Part shown: one piece after another, positions 47,000-58,199 of the stretch | Layout: every line of letters starts with the position of its first letter | Numbering within the stretch: position 1 is the first letter of the stretch | Source: Datnioides undecimradiatus | Lineage: Eukaryota; Chordata; Actinopteri; Lobotiformes; Datnioididae | Assembly (NCBI GenBank): GCA_008933995.1 | Contig: WARS01000069.1 | Location: 682,001-746,000, forward strand | Length of the DNA: 64,000 nucleotides | Direction: 5' to 3' | Translations under genes and position numbers: made by a program | Notes under the pieces: model-generated | Databases searched by the model: none | Seen by the model: the letters and a program-made list of their open reading frames with translations, nothing else | What the model was told of the DNA's origin: nothing

Positions 47000-49900
47000 T
47001 GGATGAGGGTGCGATTGCGGTGAAGCGGTGTGTCATCTCGTCCCTAATTCTGAGTAAGGCGTGGAGGAATGTGTGACATTCGTCTGGCACAGTCGCACCC
47101 AATTAATCTGTGATTAAGACACAAAGATGCAAGAGACTTCTAACCAAGGCGGTTAATAGTGGAATCACGTACGACCCCAAAGATTACAGTAAAAAGTTGA
47201 TTAAGAGGCTTTAGATGTTTTAATACCTTAATATTTTAATACTCCGACATATTCTGTGCTGTATAATGGGATTTGACTGCTTTGATGCCTCCAACCGCTC
47301 AAAGACCTGCAAAATCTGTAAAATATTGTACTCGACCTGCTGCAGCACCGGTGCTGTGTCGTACCTCTGCTGCGAACACACCTAAACCATTAGATGCAGA
47401 GCGCCATGGAAATGCGCCGTGCTCTCACAAGCATGAGGTGCACGCACATGGGTGAGCACCATATTGGTCTTAATGGAAGAGGATCTTTGCCTCTTGGAGC
47501 CTGGCAGCAGCCATTAAACGTGGTTCTGATTCGGGATGATTTAACGAGGGTTCAAAGACAAACCACCTGCTCGGGAGGCTTGGAGGCGAGGCACAGGGAT
47601 TAATATTTATCTGTGGTGCCTTGAAAGCTGCGGCGGATGATAGAAAGTTATGCTTTCATGAAGTCTTCCCCCTCTGCACCTCCGGTTTATAGCGATGACC
47701 GTTATATAATTCACCCGTGCACACGCCGAACGTACACCACGCGCACGCCGGTAAACCTCTTCAAAATGCATGCGTGTGTTTCTGCACACTCCCCATCGCT
47801 CACTCTCGCTCACACGCAGGATACAGCTCAGCGCTTTACACAAATCTATTGTCACAGTGGCCTACGATGTCAAGCCGGCTTTTACACGACTGCGAGACGT
47901 CACTGCCCCTTAATGATTCCTGCCAATGCCTCAGGCTGCAGATTTATTAGCGTCATATTAGGAGGAAATGGAAAAAAAGATCTCCCGGGGGGGCTGAATG
48001 CTCCCATTTATTCATGGGGCCTGTGAGAATAGTAATATACTGTATCTGACAGAGAAACGGGGAAGGTTAGAGGATGCTAGCGGCAGGTGTGGTGAGTTCT
48101 TTCCCTGCATGCGTTCACTTGTAAGTTTTTGCACGTCTCTGTTATCGATTTGCACGTTTTAGGAGGTGAAAGCATCACTGAGTCTCGTAGGCAGGCACAG
48201 AGGGAAAGATCATGCACAAGCATCGTTTCGATTTGAAGAAATGTGTGAAACAATTCAGACAAACTTGGTAGAATGCAGTTTGTGCTGTTCGACCCTGGGT
48301 TTGGAGCCCCTGATTAGATGGCTAAATGCTGGTTCCTGGAAGGATTTGTGTAATTTACCCACAAGCGATTCTTCAATAATACAAGATGGCACCAGGGAGC
48401 AGTATGTCAGCGCGTGTACTTGCATGCGGTTATGATATATGTATATGTTTTTCCCCGTGCATGCACACGGGGCTGCGTGTTTGCATTTTGCTGGAATTCA
48501 TTAGTGGATATTTCCCGCAGCTTTTGCAGACGGCTTTCACAGAATATTGCTGCGATGCACTCTCGCGTCAATAATGACTTCACGTCATCCATGCGTGACA
48601 CGTTGCAGGACTCCGGGGCCCTATTCACGGCAGAGAGATGAAAGCTGTTTAAAATGAAAGGCAGGAGGAGAGAGAGGGTGAAATATAGTGTTTTTCCTCT
48701 TTGTCGTGCAGGTGAAACAGAGGGAAACATCCAGAAAACATCACAGAATCATTGGATGACGAGAGGCAGGATAAACCTTTGTGAAACACGTTTGTCTCAT
48801 TTCTCTCACTCAGGGAGCAGTCGAGTTATGTCCGACTCCAGGGGCCTGAGCAACAAACAGCTTCTAACTTGCACCTGCAGCCAACATTCAAACTAAATGC
48901 AAATCATTTACTGTCAAACCTCCAGTGTGCATATAACCGACCGCGCAACACCCAGGACTTGTCTAAAGCTGCATCAGTCGCATGATGAGCAAGGAACACA
49001 ATGTCGTCGATGCCGAAGCATGTTTCATCTCCGTGGGTGCGAACAAACATCTACACGGAGATGGGACTTCTTCTGACGCGCCAGAAGTCCCTGTCAAATA
49101 GAGACGCGCCGTCCTGCTGGATGCTGACTGATGTGACAGATCTGGCTCCGAATAACACACTTTTCATGCTTTCATGCCTCAACCTGAATAATAAATGCTC
49201 TTTGAAAGTGATCCAGTACAAATCTAAACTGTTCAACAGCACCTAACTCCTCACTGTACTTTGAATTGAGCACTTTTACCTTATTGTACTGGTTCTTTCA
49301 CTTGAGGAGATGATCCGAGTACCTCCTCCACCTCTTTTTAATGGCCCTGTTTAATTTGTGTGCCTGCACTCAGCTGCAACAAGTCCCCAATCTTCCCCGA
49401 TTAGACGCTGTGTGGCTGATTCGTCTTTGCCTTTATTTCATTACGATGTTGTCACTGCCAGCGATTCTTCCCCTGCACGGCAACAGATTAAAACCTTAAA
49501 GAAGAACGCGAACGATCCCACGTTTGACTTTTTGCCTCTCTGTTGTTAGCAGGGGTGACCTGTTTGTGCTGTTTGCAGTCTTGTCTCTCATCGTGTGAGC
49601 CGATGAAGGTCCTGTCAGCGCCTTTTTGCACCTGTGAGAATATGAAATTAACAACTGAAGCTTTAAGAGCTTGACCTATGAGCTCCTTACCTCCAAGCTT
49701 CAAGGTGTTTCACCTCTTTGAGTTTTATGTTTAATCTGGGTTTCACTAGTGTGGGAACCAGAGGAAATCCCGTTTTATTTGCTCTGGCAGATGCATCTGG
49801 CCTCCCTCCAGTGTAGACAGATTTCCACCGGGCCAATCAAAACCGTTTGTCTACTATTTGACACGGTGACTGACGGTCCACAGAGCCGCTCTCCAAACTC

Positions 49901-51360
49901 GGAGCTGATCAGTGCTGCTCAAATATGAATCAGCATTACTGCATTGCCGCCTTCTCACCTTAGATGTTTCAATGAACTGTTCCGCTGCAGTTTGATAGCT
50001 TGTGACCCGGTCGCCATGTTGAAAAGGCCCATGTGACGCTCAGCGCTCAGGTGAGTGGTTGCAGGTCCAGTTGTGTGCAGAGTCATCTTGGTCTGCACCA
50101 GGAACTAAAAAAGGACCTGAGAGGTTCCAGGTTAATGTTTTGGTAGGACACCTGAAGAACATCCGTGGTCTTCTCCAGGATAAACACATCAGGTTTGTAC
50201 GAGCACGGCTGGTTTCCCCGCTGAGACAAGTCTTGATTTAATAAACCAGTTTTATAAGACCTTCCCTTCCTGGAGCTAATGAGGGATGTTGTTTCTGTCC
50301 AAACTAACACACAACGGATCTAATTTTCTAAACCAGGTTTTCTGCATGTTAAACGGTGAATATCATCAATCTGAATGTCTAAAGATTGAAACCACCATAC
50401 TGCAAAGTAAAACACTAGTGATGGGACTCACGCACCAACGATAACCAGAGTGGTTCTTGCCAAATAAGACCGGGTCGCGACTTCGATTGTACCAAAGGGC
50501 CTCGCACCATCGCTGCAGGCAAAGAACTGAATCGATGCCGGTGCACTGCTCCCTCCGACTCTTGCCATCTCATCTCTCAGGGGCCGTTTTGAAAGTGCAT
50601 GAAATCCATTCATATTTCAGATCTGCATCCCTGAATAATGCAGGCCTGCACGGGCTGAAAATCACATTTGACCGAAATCTGGCCTCTGTGTGGTCTGAGC
50701 TGCAAGAACACGACAGACGGCACCTTCTTCTCATCCACGAGGATCTGGGAACAAGTTATTAAGAAACAATGATCTATCTCATCAGCTACAGCTTCATGTT
50801 ACCTGATTCAAGCTGTTGTATTGATTTACTTATTTGTTAATAATTGATTTAAAGATTTTTGTGATTACTCTGGGGAAAAAGCTCTGCAACTGAGCTCATG
50901 CAGGAGACTCATCATGTATATTTGTCGGAAATGTTTCGTTAATAACATCTCAATGTTTGCTTCCATGTTTTGCTGCAGGGGATTTCATGTGGTTCCAGGT
51001 CGATTTTGTCACACAAGAAACGAGCGAGTCCTTGATTTTGATGAGGAACAGCACGAAGCACCTGGTGGACAAACCAAATTGATGATGAGACTCTTTTTTT
51101 TTTGATATGACATGTTTGAAAAGAGCCCCGGCTCATTTCTCATGCAAGCTGAGGCTCACATCAAATCACTGAACGTACTCGGCTTGACGTCCACAAAAGA
51201 AAAATATTCTGGAAAGTGGAGAGAACCATCTACATCTGATATGCGCTTTTATGTGCGGAGCCAAATTGAACCTCCCGTCACACGTTGTCCAAAAGCCTCA
51301 TTAAGGGACTCGTGCATTTCAACACAGGCAGTCCTGTTTTCATTTGGTTTTAATCATACG
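47000..51360. other. No gene seen
   Basis: Unique sequence with the small hairpin at 49026. Splice-like words (for example a pyrimidine run plus gtgcag near 48710) have no open frame consistent with a conserved protein. Confidence 0.5.
49026..49063. other. 10-bp inverted repeat, 18-base loop
   Basis: catctccgtg (49026-49035) and cacggagatg (49054-49063) are exact reverse complements. No other structure is visible around it. Confidence 0.6.
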
Positions 51361-51364
51361 TCTG

Positions 51365-51484
51365 GAGCCACGCGAGTAGCTCTGTGAGGCTAGTCTTAGG
51401 CACAGCATGATAACATCTTGCTAATTAGCCCTAAATATAAGGTACAGCTGAGGCTCATGGGAGTGTCATTAGTTTTGCAGGTAG
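51365..51484 (+). repeat. Dispersed teleost repeat fragment (gctaattagc...acagctgagg type)
   Basis: tagctctgtgaggct, then ttaggcacagcatgataaca, gctaattagccctaa, ggtacagctgaggctcatgg and gagtgtcattagttttgcag. This is a phrase order I know from a very common percomorph repeat. A second, shorter copy lies 1.56 kb downstream. Confidence 0.75.
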
Positions 51485-52924
51485 TTGCATGAACTGATTC
51501 TGCAGGGCGGTCGGAGTATCCTCTACTCAGACTCAGCACTATATCAAATGACTGAACTCAATACTGATGAACATTGGTGCCACAGGAAAGTTATAAATAT
51601 AAGGAATATTCCTGAAATACATATAAAACTCTTTAATAAAGTTATTTGTTCTGAGGACCCTTGCGGAGTCACATCGCTGCAGAATCCACAAAGAAAGGGT
51701 TTAATTTCATTCCAGCACCAAAGTTCAATATTACATCCGGTAACCGGTGAGTTGTTGTCCTCTGAAACAGGGTATATACTCATAACAGTTAGTATTGTTG
51801 CCAAACAAACCCTAAAGCTAAACGCTGATATGTGCAACATTCAAAAAAGGTCAAACAGCTAACAGGAAACCTTAAACCGCCTGGTGCAAGTGGTGCATGG
51901 AGACCAGGCCTTTTATAAGTTTATAGGAGGATATTTACATCTTGATTACATGATTTGCAGTTATTATATGCACTGGCCTACATGTACAGTTAATGATATC
52001 TCTTGTCCAATGATTTGGAAACTTTGCCAGTGGCCCTGGACCTACGAGCTGCACGAGTTACAGAAAACTTTAATTGACGGCCCGAATGTTGAGCTGTTTT
52101 CATCATTTGTTATTACAGTATATTTAAACACAGACAGAAAATCAATAGCGACTGTTATTGATCCGGGGATAAAAAGGCTGTTTTTGAATTAAATATAATG
52201 CCCCTGTTCCCCGCAGCTATTATGAGGAACCCAGTCAATACTCGAGGAGCGATGTCCTCTGGGCGAAACATACAATTTAATCTAATGTTTAAACGGAGTC
52301 GATGCATCTTTTGTTGTTTTGTTGAAATGATGGATCGGGATGGGGACAACAGCGTAACGATCAGGTCGCAAGTTTGAACTAATGAGTCCAAAAACAGGGA
52401 CGTGATCTCTTTTTAGAGGTGTCCTTCAGAGAGACACTGAACTCTTGCAGCGCTCGCTGACTGAGTAAGTCTGTCAAATTATACATGAGCTCAGGAAGGA
52501 TTTGAAAAATAAAGTTAAAAAGACACTTTAAGCTTTTACACTGAGGAACCGTGAAATGAGCGACCCCGAGCCTCCGCGGTGGGGTTCTGCACCTGAATTT
52601 GTCTCTTTTTGATGAGCCGTTCTCCACAACTTCAAATAATTTAACCACTGTTGGGACTGTTGTCGTTTCATTTAATTAAATTTGGATAAATCACTGAAAC
52701 AAGCTCTAGGGAATAACAATCTGTTTTACTTTAATAAAGTGGATCATTTGCAAAAGTCATTTAAACTCAAGTTGAAATGAAAAATGCCATTTTCACCCTT
52801 TTAGATCACACCAGTGGTCACATTGTGCACCAATTTACGATGCAGTCCATTAGACCCGTTATAAAAAATAATAGAAAAATCTATTCCTGTGAAAAATCTG
52901 ATCATGTTGTGCAACGTGACCCTC

Positions 52925-53016
52925 GCAAGCAGCTCTGTGAGGCTGTAGGCACATCGTATGTTCGCCTGGCAGCATGCTAACACTTCCTAATTAGCACTGA
53001 ACACAAATTTACAGGT
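52925..53016 (+). repeat. Second copy of the repeat at 51365, shorter
   Basis: agctctgtgaggctgtaggc, then gcagcatgctaacac, ctaattagcactgaacacaa and atttacag. Same order and strand as 51365-51484, but it ends before the gtcattagttttgcag part. Confidence 0.65.
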
Positions 53017-54959
53017 GAGCCAAGTCTCTTGGTGTCCAGAATGGGTGAAGCTCCTTAAAGATACAGTAGATTGTAGGCTCTTACCATAATGCAACTCCAC
53101 AGAGAGCCGTGTATTTCAATGTGCAATCTGCTTTGTTCAACCCACCAGGTCCTACGATTCACTTGTTTCTGCTTCTTTACATCCAGTACACACAATTTAA
53201 CATCGTACTACAACCACAGACGCAACCGGCCTCCCAGCACCGTTTCTGAGATACTTGTTCTTGCTTTAAAACGGCTGCAGTGAATGTGGTGTCTCATAAG
53301 AAGTACTATTTATGAGAAATGATATCTTCAGTGCAGAAGCAGTAAGCACACATGTCTGATTAGCTGTTGATGGACAATGGAGCTGCTTCTCCGCTCTAAA
53401 TAAATGTTTATCATGAAAGAAGTGCGGCAGGATCCTCCAGGAGAGTCTGCAGAACACCCTCAAGAGGAGAAAGTATAATAAAAGAGGAAAAGGAACAAGA
53501 TGATGTATATTTAATTGAACCCGGAGGCGGGCTTGAGCGTCATTTTACACCAAACGAGTCCAAAGAACACGCATTCGTCAATAGTGCAAACCAAGGAACC
53601 AAAACAACAGCCAGGAAGCCTGTAAGAATGTAAAACTGCTCCCAAAGAAAGTCAAAGCTGGAGATGATGCAGATGCCGCTGCAGCATTTTGCCTTCAGGC
53701 ACCCCTGAGGCATTAGTGAAGCACACCCAGCAAACTGATCTGCCAGGGCAGCTCTCAGGTACTTGGCTGCTTACCACCTCCTAAGTGTCCACAGGGCATC
53801 AGCGGTTCACCAGGCCCCTGGGCGGTGGTAGTAGTCCAAGCAGGAGGTGCTATCCAGGTGCTTCCTCTTCAAAGACATGCTCCTGGCTGGAAAACACAGG
53901 AGCTTGATGAGAAAAGAGATGGGAGATAAAATAAACTGCAAACCAGAATGTGCATGTGTTAATTAAGCCACTGGACAACCGCACTGGTGTTGCTGCAGGT
54001 TCAAAGATTTCCTCAAGGAGACTTCAAGATCACGACAGAGAGAGTGGGCCATCAATCACTCAAAGCCGAGGCAACAAACTCTGTATTTTCTTGACTATTT
54101 TGCACCGTACGTCCTCTTTGCACACACTTAAATGCACCGAAAAGAGATGTTTGGACAAAGATGACGTCTGGAGCCTGTCTCATACATATACATATAAATG
54201 ATTCATCTCCAAAACGTGCATCAGCAGAACATGAGCGCGGTATGATCTATGATTCAGGATGAATTTAACTGAATGTGTCTTTTGAAGGCATTGAGGTTGT
54301 TTTGTCAGTTGACCAAAGGCGAGTTTTTGATTCAGTCAGCCCTGAATGGACGACAAACTGGAGGTCCACTCAGTGATGGGGCAGCGGATGGAGATAAGGT
54401 GGAGCAGGAGGGTGCCCCAGGTGCACGAATCTGACTTTTAAAGGGAATGGGAGATGGACAGTCTGATTGGTTTCATTCTTGTAGCACCCAAGAGAGTAAA
54501 TGCGACCTCTCCGTGTCTCGTGCCTCATGTTGCACCCACATTATGCTCTGTCTAACCTGTAAATATGGAGTTGGACATGCTTTAAATGCACCTCGTCCTG
54601 CTGTTTAGACCTCCAAAGACCCTAATTCACTTTTGGGTTGCAGGTATGCGAAGTCACGCACAGACGCATTAGAAAGTCAGGAAAGACGCTACCATCACTT
54701 GTTGGGATGTTTTAGGTCTTCTTTAACCTCATGTAGTCCCACAAACAAAGCTGCCTCGTCGTGGTGCCGGGTCGTAAAAGGTGATAAACAGGCAGCGACG
54801 CAGCACATTCGGTCTACAAGCGGCTCATGTCTTATTCATCTCGTAGTTTAAGTGATAAAGGAACCACAGCAGAGAGATCTCACCTTCCCAAATCAGGTTA
54901 TTTATTAATCGGGAATCAACCCGGAGACAAACTGCGGCACGAACTCGCCGCTGTCAGCA

Positions 54960-55330
54960 CAGTCGACTGTGCGTATTAGCGTGATTATTCATGACTCCTG
55001 AAGAGCTTTTCCCAGTCAGCAGTTTGTGCACGTCACAGTAAAGAATGCATGTGCAATCTGCTCGGGGCTTTTATCCACTCATTCATATTTACACTGATAC
55101 AATGGCCGCGTAATAACTCCCGTGCTGATCATACAAAGAAGTTCGATAAGTCCGAGGCGATTTATGATGCAGGTGCTCGGCTGATTGATCAAATATTGAG
55201 CAGCTGCAACAACGAGGAAGTACTCGTGATTGAATTCAACTTAAAGCGCTTCATTTAATGCAACTCAGGTCTAATTTGTTTTAAAATAATCTCTGCCGCT
55301 GCACCACAAACCACTTATTTACAGTTTTTG
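54960..55330. other. Candidate conserved non-coding element
   Basis: Repeat-free sequence with several developmental-type motifs close together: attattcatga, gaatgcatg, gatacaatgg (SOX-like), tgatcaaatattgag, gcagctgc (E-box) and tcatttaatgc. The only ORF is short and unlike any family. Conservation was not tested. Confidence 0.25.
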
Positions 55331-55720
55331 TAGCTCACACCACAGGTAAAGTAAACCTGCAGACTTTCTCACCTCATTCAGTCCACAGTCATTAAAATAA
55401 TCCATAAATACTGATGGTTGAGTTTAAAGAGCTTCAGCGGGGCCAGATGTTATTCTGAAATCACCCCTTGCTTTACAGAAAGAGGCAAACTCACTGTGAA
55501 CTGCGCAAATGATCAACCCGCCGGCTCGTACACGCGCTGTCGGCTGCAGTCTGCTCCCTTTATGGCGCAGGTACACTGACTGATACATTGCAGCCTTTTA
55601 TCAGTTCATAATGCAGCACGGGGAGGCATCCGTGACACCCGGCACGGATAAATACTGTAATTATCGCCTCTGCTTTGCGCGGCTCACCTGCCTGTCAATA
55701 GTCTATCGTATGCATCTGCC

Positions 55721-55738
55721 TACACACACACACACACA
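55721..55738 (+). repeat. Short (CA)n microsatellite
   Basis: Nine CA units. Confidence 0.85.
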
Positions 55739-57097
55739 GGGGAATGCACACACACCTGTAGTGAGGTTTCTTCTGCCCGTGCACAGGTCTGGCCCAGCGT
55801 CTGTGACATGGGCGGAGATCAAAACGGATCAATAGCTCCTATATTTCTGCTCTTTATCCCTTTTTAGTGCATTTTAATTAACCAGCAACACGTCCTCCCT
55901 TCATGAAGGATATAGTTTAGTTTTTAGAGTCACACTAAGAGGTGTTTCCTATATTTAAGTTACAGGCTGGACGGTGACACCTAAATGCGACCAGCTACTT
56001 GTGATGTACAGCAACATCCTGTAACAAAGAGACATCACATACGCGCCCGTTTCCTGTTTTCATTAACTGCAAGAGCATCCTGTAGCAACGGCAGCGGCGA
56101 ACCCTGCGCCGTGGAGCAGCGTGACTGTATTTGACGGAAATCGGGTGCACGCCCAACACCAGTCGAGCCCGTGCACGCTCCCTCGCGGTTTTATTTCACT
56201 CTCCTCCACACTCTGCTAAATTAGATCTGTATATCATGACGCCAGAGTCATTTCACGCAGAAGCAAAGCAGATCTGAGGACTCACAGCACGCCGGGTGTG
56301 AGTTCACAGCCCATCTCCACAGTCCACATCGTAATTGAACTAATGAGACGTTGTGCAGGTGTTTTCTGTTCCCTCAGGAGCAAATCACCTTAGGAGCAAA
56401 GGAGAAAAGTCAGATTGGAGACACTTCAAGCTGCCTCGTGAACACATGGTGCTGCGTGACTTGTTTATGGATGGTAGAGGTAAGAGTAATGACATAATAT
56501 ATAAAACATGTCGAAATGCAAACAGTGCTTTTCCGACATGGACCCAAAACGTTAAAACAAATACAACTGTGGAACTTCGTTGGCCGAATTGAAGATGCTT
56601 CATTTTCAACGAGCAAGTCGGATAAAGAGCGTGTGTCGGCACAGGGAGGAGGTCGGGTTGGATGGATGGGTCAAACAAATCAATGAGACTTTCACAGGGA
56701 AGTCCGCTGTTGGTGTCCCGTGAGTCTCTGTAGATTTCTTGTAACTTCACTTTATTGATTTAATGATCAAAACCCAAATGCACCCAACATCGTGCACTTC
56801 CTGTTGACACCATTTCCTTTTAGACTCTGGGCATTTCTCAGCTCTGGCTGCTTTGTTTTCCTGAACCTAGATCTTTACTTGGCCTGTCCGTACTCTTGTA
56901 CGTACGGCACGTACGGATAAAGGCTACTCATTTAAAGTAGTTCTGGTGCCTAAAAGTCACCATGTTGTGACCGTCCCACCAAGTCTCACCAAGTCTTTTC
57001 CCGACATTGACAGGATCCATGAAAGTCTACTGATGAGATGAGATGCTAAAGGCAAAGCGCTGATGATCGCTCTCGAACAAACGTCCATTTCAGATCA

Positions 57098-57292
57098 TGT
57101 GGCTCGGAGGTAGAGCGGGTCGTCCACTTACCAGAAGATTGTCGGTTTGCTCCCCAGCTCCTCCTCCTCCTTGGGCAAGATGCTGAACCTCGAATTCCTT
57201 CCCTGGGCTTTTGATTGGTGTGTGAATTGGTTTTGCGTTGTGGGTGAATGCTGACTTGTGGTGTTAAGTGCTTCCAGTGGTCAGATGACCAG
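57098..57292 (+). repeat. tRNA-derived SINE-like repeat
   Basis: The 5' part has an A-box-like tggctcggaggtagagc and a B-box-like gtcggtttgctcccc, as in a degenerate tRNA promoter. Then follow ttgggcaagatgctgaacc, gattggtgtgtgaatt, ggtgaatgctgact and gttaagtgcttccagtggtc. This matches a common fish repeat from memory (ttgggcaagacactgaacc...gcgctttgagtgg). It is not a functional tRNA: no acceptor stem or anticodon arm can be folded with confidence. It is the most complete of three copies here (see 7611 and 28410). Confidence 0.7.
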
Positions 57293-57601
57293 AAAGGTTC
57301 AACACGTTGTTTCCTCAAGGCTGCAAACATCAGACACATTTCCTTTAAGCAACCTTCAGCGCGCACCCAGGGAATGTCAGAATCACTTCTCACAGCTATG
57401 TGAGATGTTTCAGTCACGGTGCAAGTGCATTAGTGATTCCCACAGGGTAACTCAGTACACGCGTCTGGCACGTTTACACCAATGGGATCGGCAGTCTGAG
57501 GAGCTGGACATTAGAAGTGCGGGTATCAAAGCCTCATCTCCATCTTCACAGGTCCAGAGATATATAAACTAACACCGCTGCTCAGTCGTCGACCGCCACC
57601 C

Positions 57602-57618
57602 GGCGCCATCTTGGCGCC
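57602..57618. promoter_or_regulatory. YY1-like motif inside a perfect 7-bp palindrome
   Basis: ggcgcca-tct-tggcgcc forms a 7-bp stem, and ccaagatggcgcc on the minus strand is a good YY1 match. The flanks are GC-rich, with no associated exon. Confidence 0.35.
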
Positions 57619-58169
57619 ACAAGGTGGGTTTGTAGCTCTTCCCCCCTGAGCTCTGTGTGCTGGAGACACACAGCAGGAGCTCCATCAGCCCGCTGCGTCT
57701 CCACCCACGTTTTCATCTAAGAGAAAGGCAACTGAATTATTAACTGAGCCGTGCTGCGGCACATTAATTTAACTCTTTTATTTTTTGTGCACTGGCTGAT
57801 TCCTGTTCAGAGCGATGCAGATTATTGTGCTCTGTCTTTACGAAACAACTGAATGAAGCGGTCCTGCGGAGTGAAATAGAGAAAGTGGAAGCAAATTAGG
57901 TTTGGGAGTCTTTATTATTTATATTTTACCAGCTTTTTATAAGTTTTTAGTTGCAGTTTTCGGGCAAGTGAGAAGGAAAATAAGTTGGTTATGAATGAAG
58001 CGAGGGAGAGTCGAGCAAAAGAGGAAGAGGCTGGTGAGATGAAGGCGGATAAACGATGTTGGAACAGAAAAGGTTGAGATGTTTATGGAAGTTCCTGATT
58101 TTTACCTTTGTGGGTTTTATCATTTTCTACGTCAGATGCTTGCGAGAGCAGCAGTTTCCCATGGAAAAG

Positions 58170-58197
58170 AAATTAATGAATTAATTAATGAAATTAA
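58170..58197. promoter_or_regulatory. Cluster of homeodomain core sites
   Basis: aattaatg, aattaattaatg and aaattaa follow one another, giving at least four overlapping TAAT/ATTA cores in 28 bp. It may be a binding cluster or simple AT repetition. Confidence 0.35.
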
Positions 58198-58199
58198 CC

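Larger units (their letters stand above)
53030..57090. other. No gene seen
   Basis: Unique sequence with one short CA array and the candidate non-coding element at 54960. Confidence 0.5.

Noticed and set aside
57098..57170. tRNA gene
   Set aside because: A- and B-box-like words exist, but no cloverleaf or anticodon arm is supported. It belongs to a SINE-like repeat.
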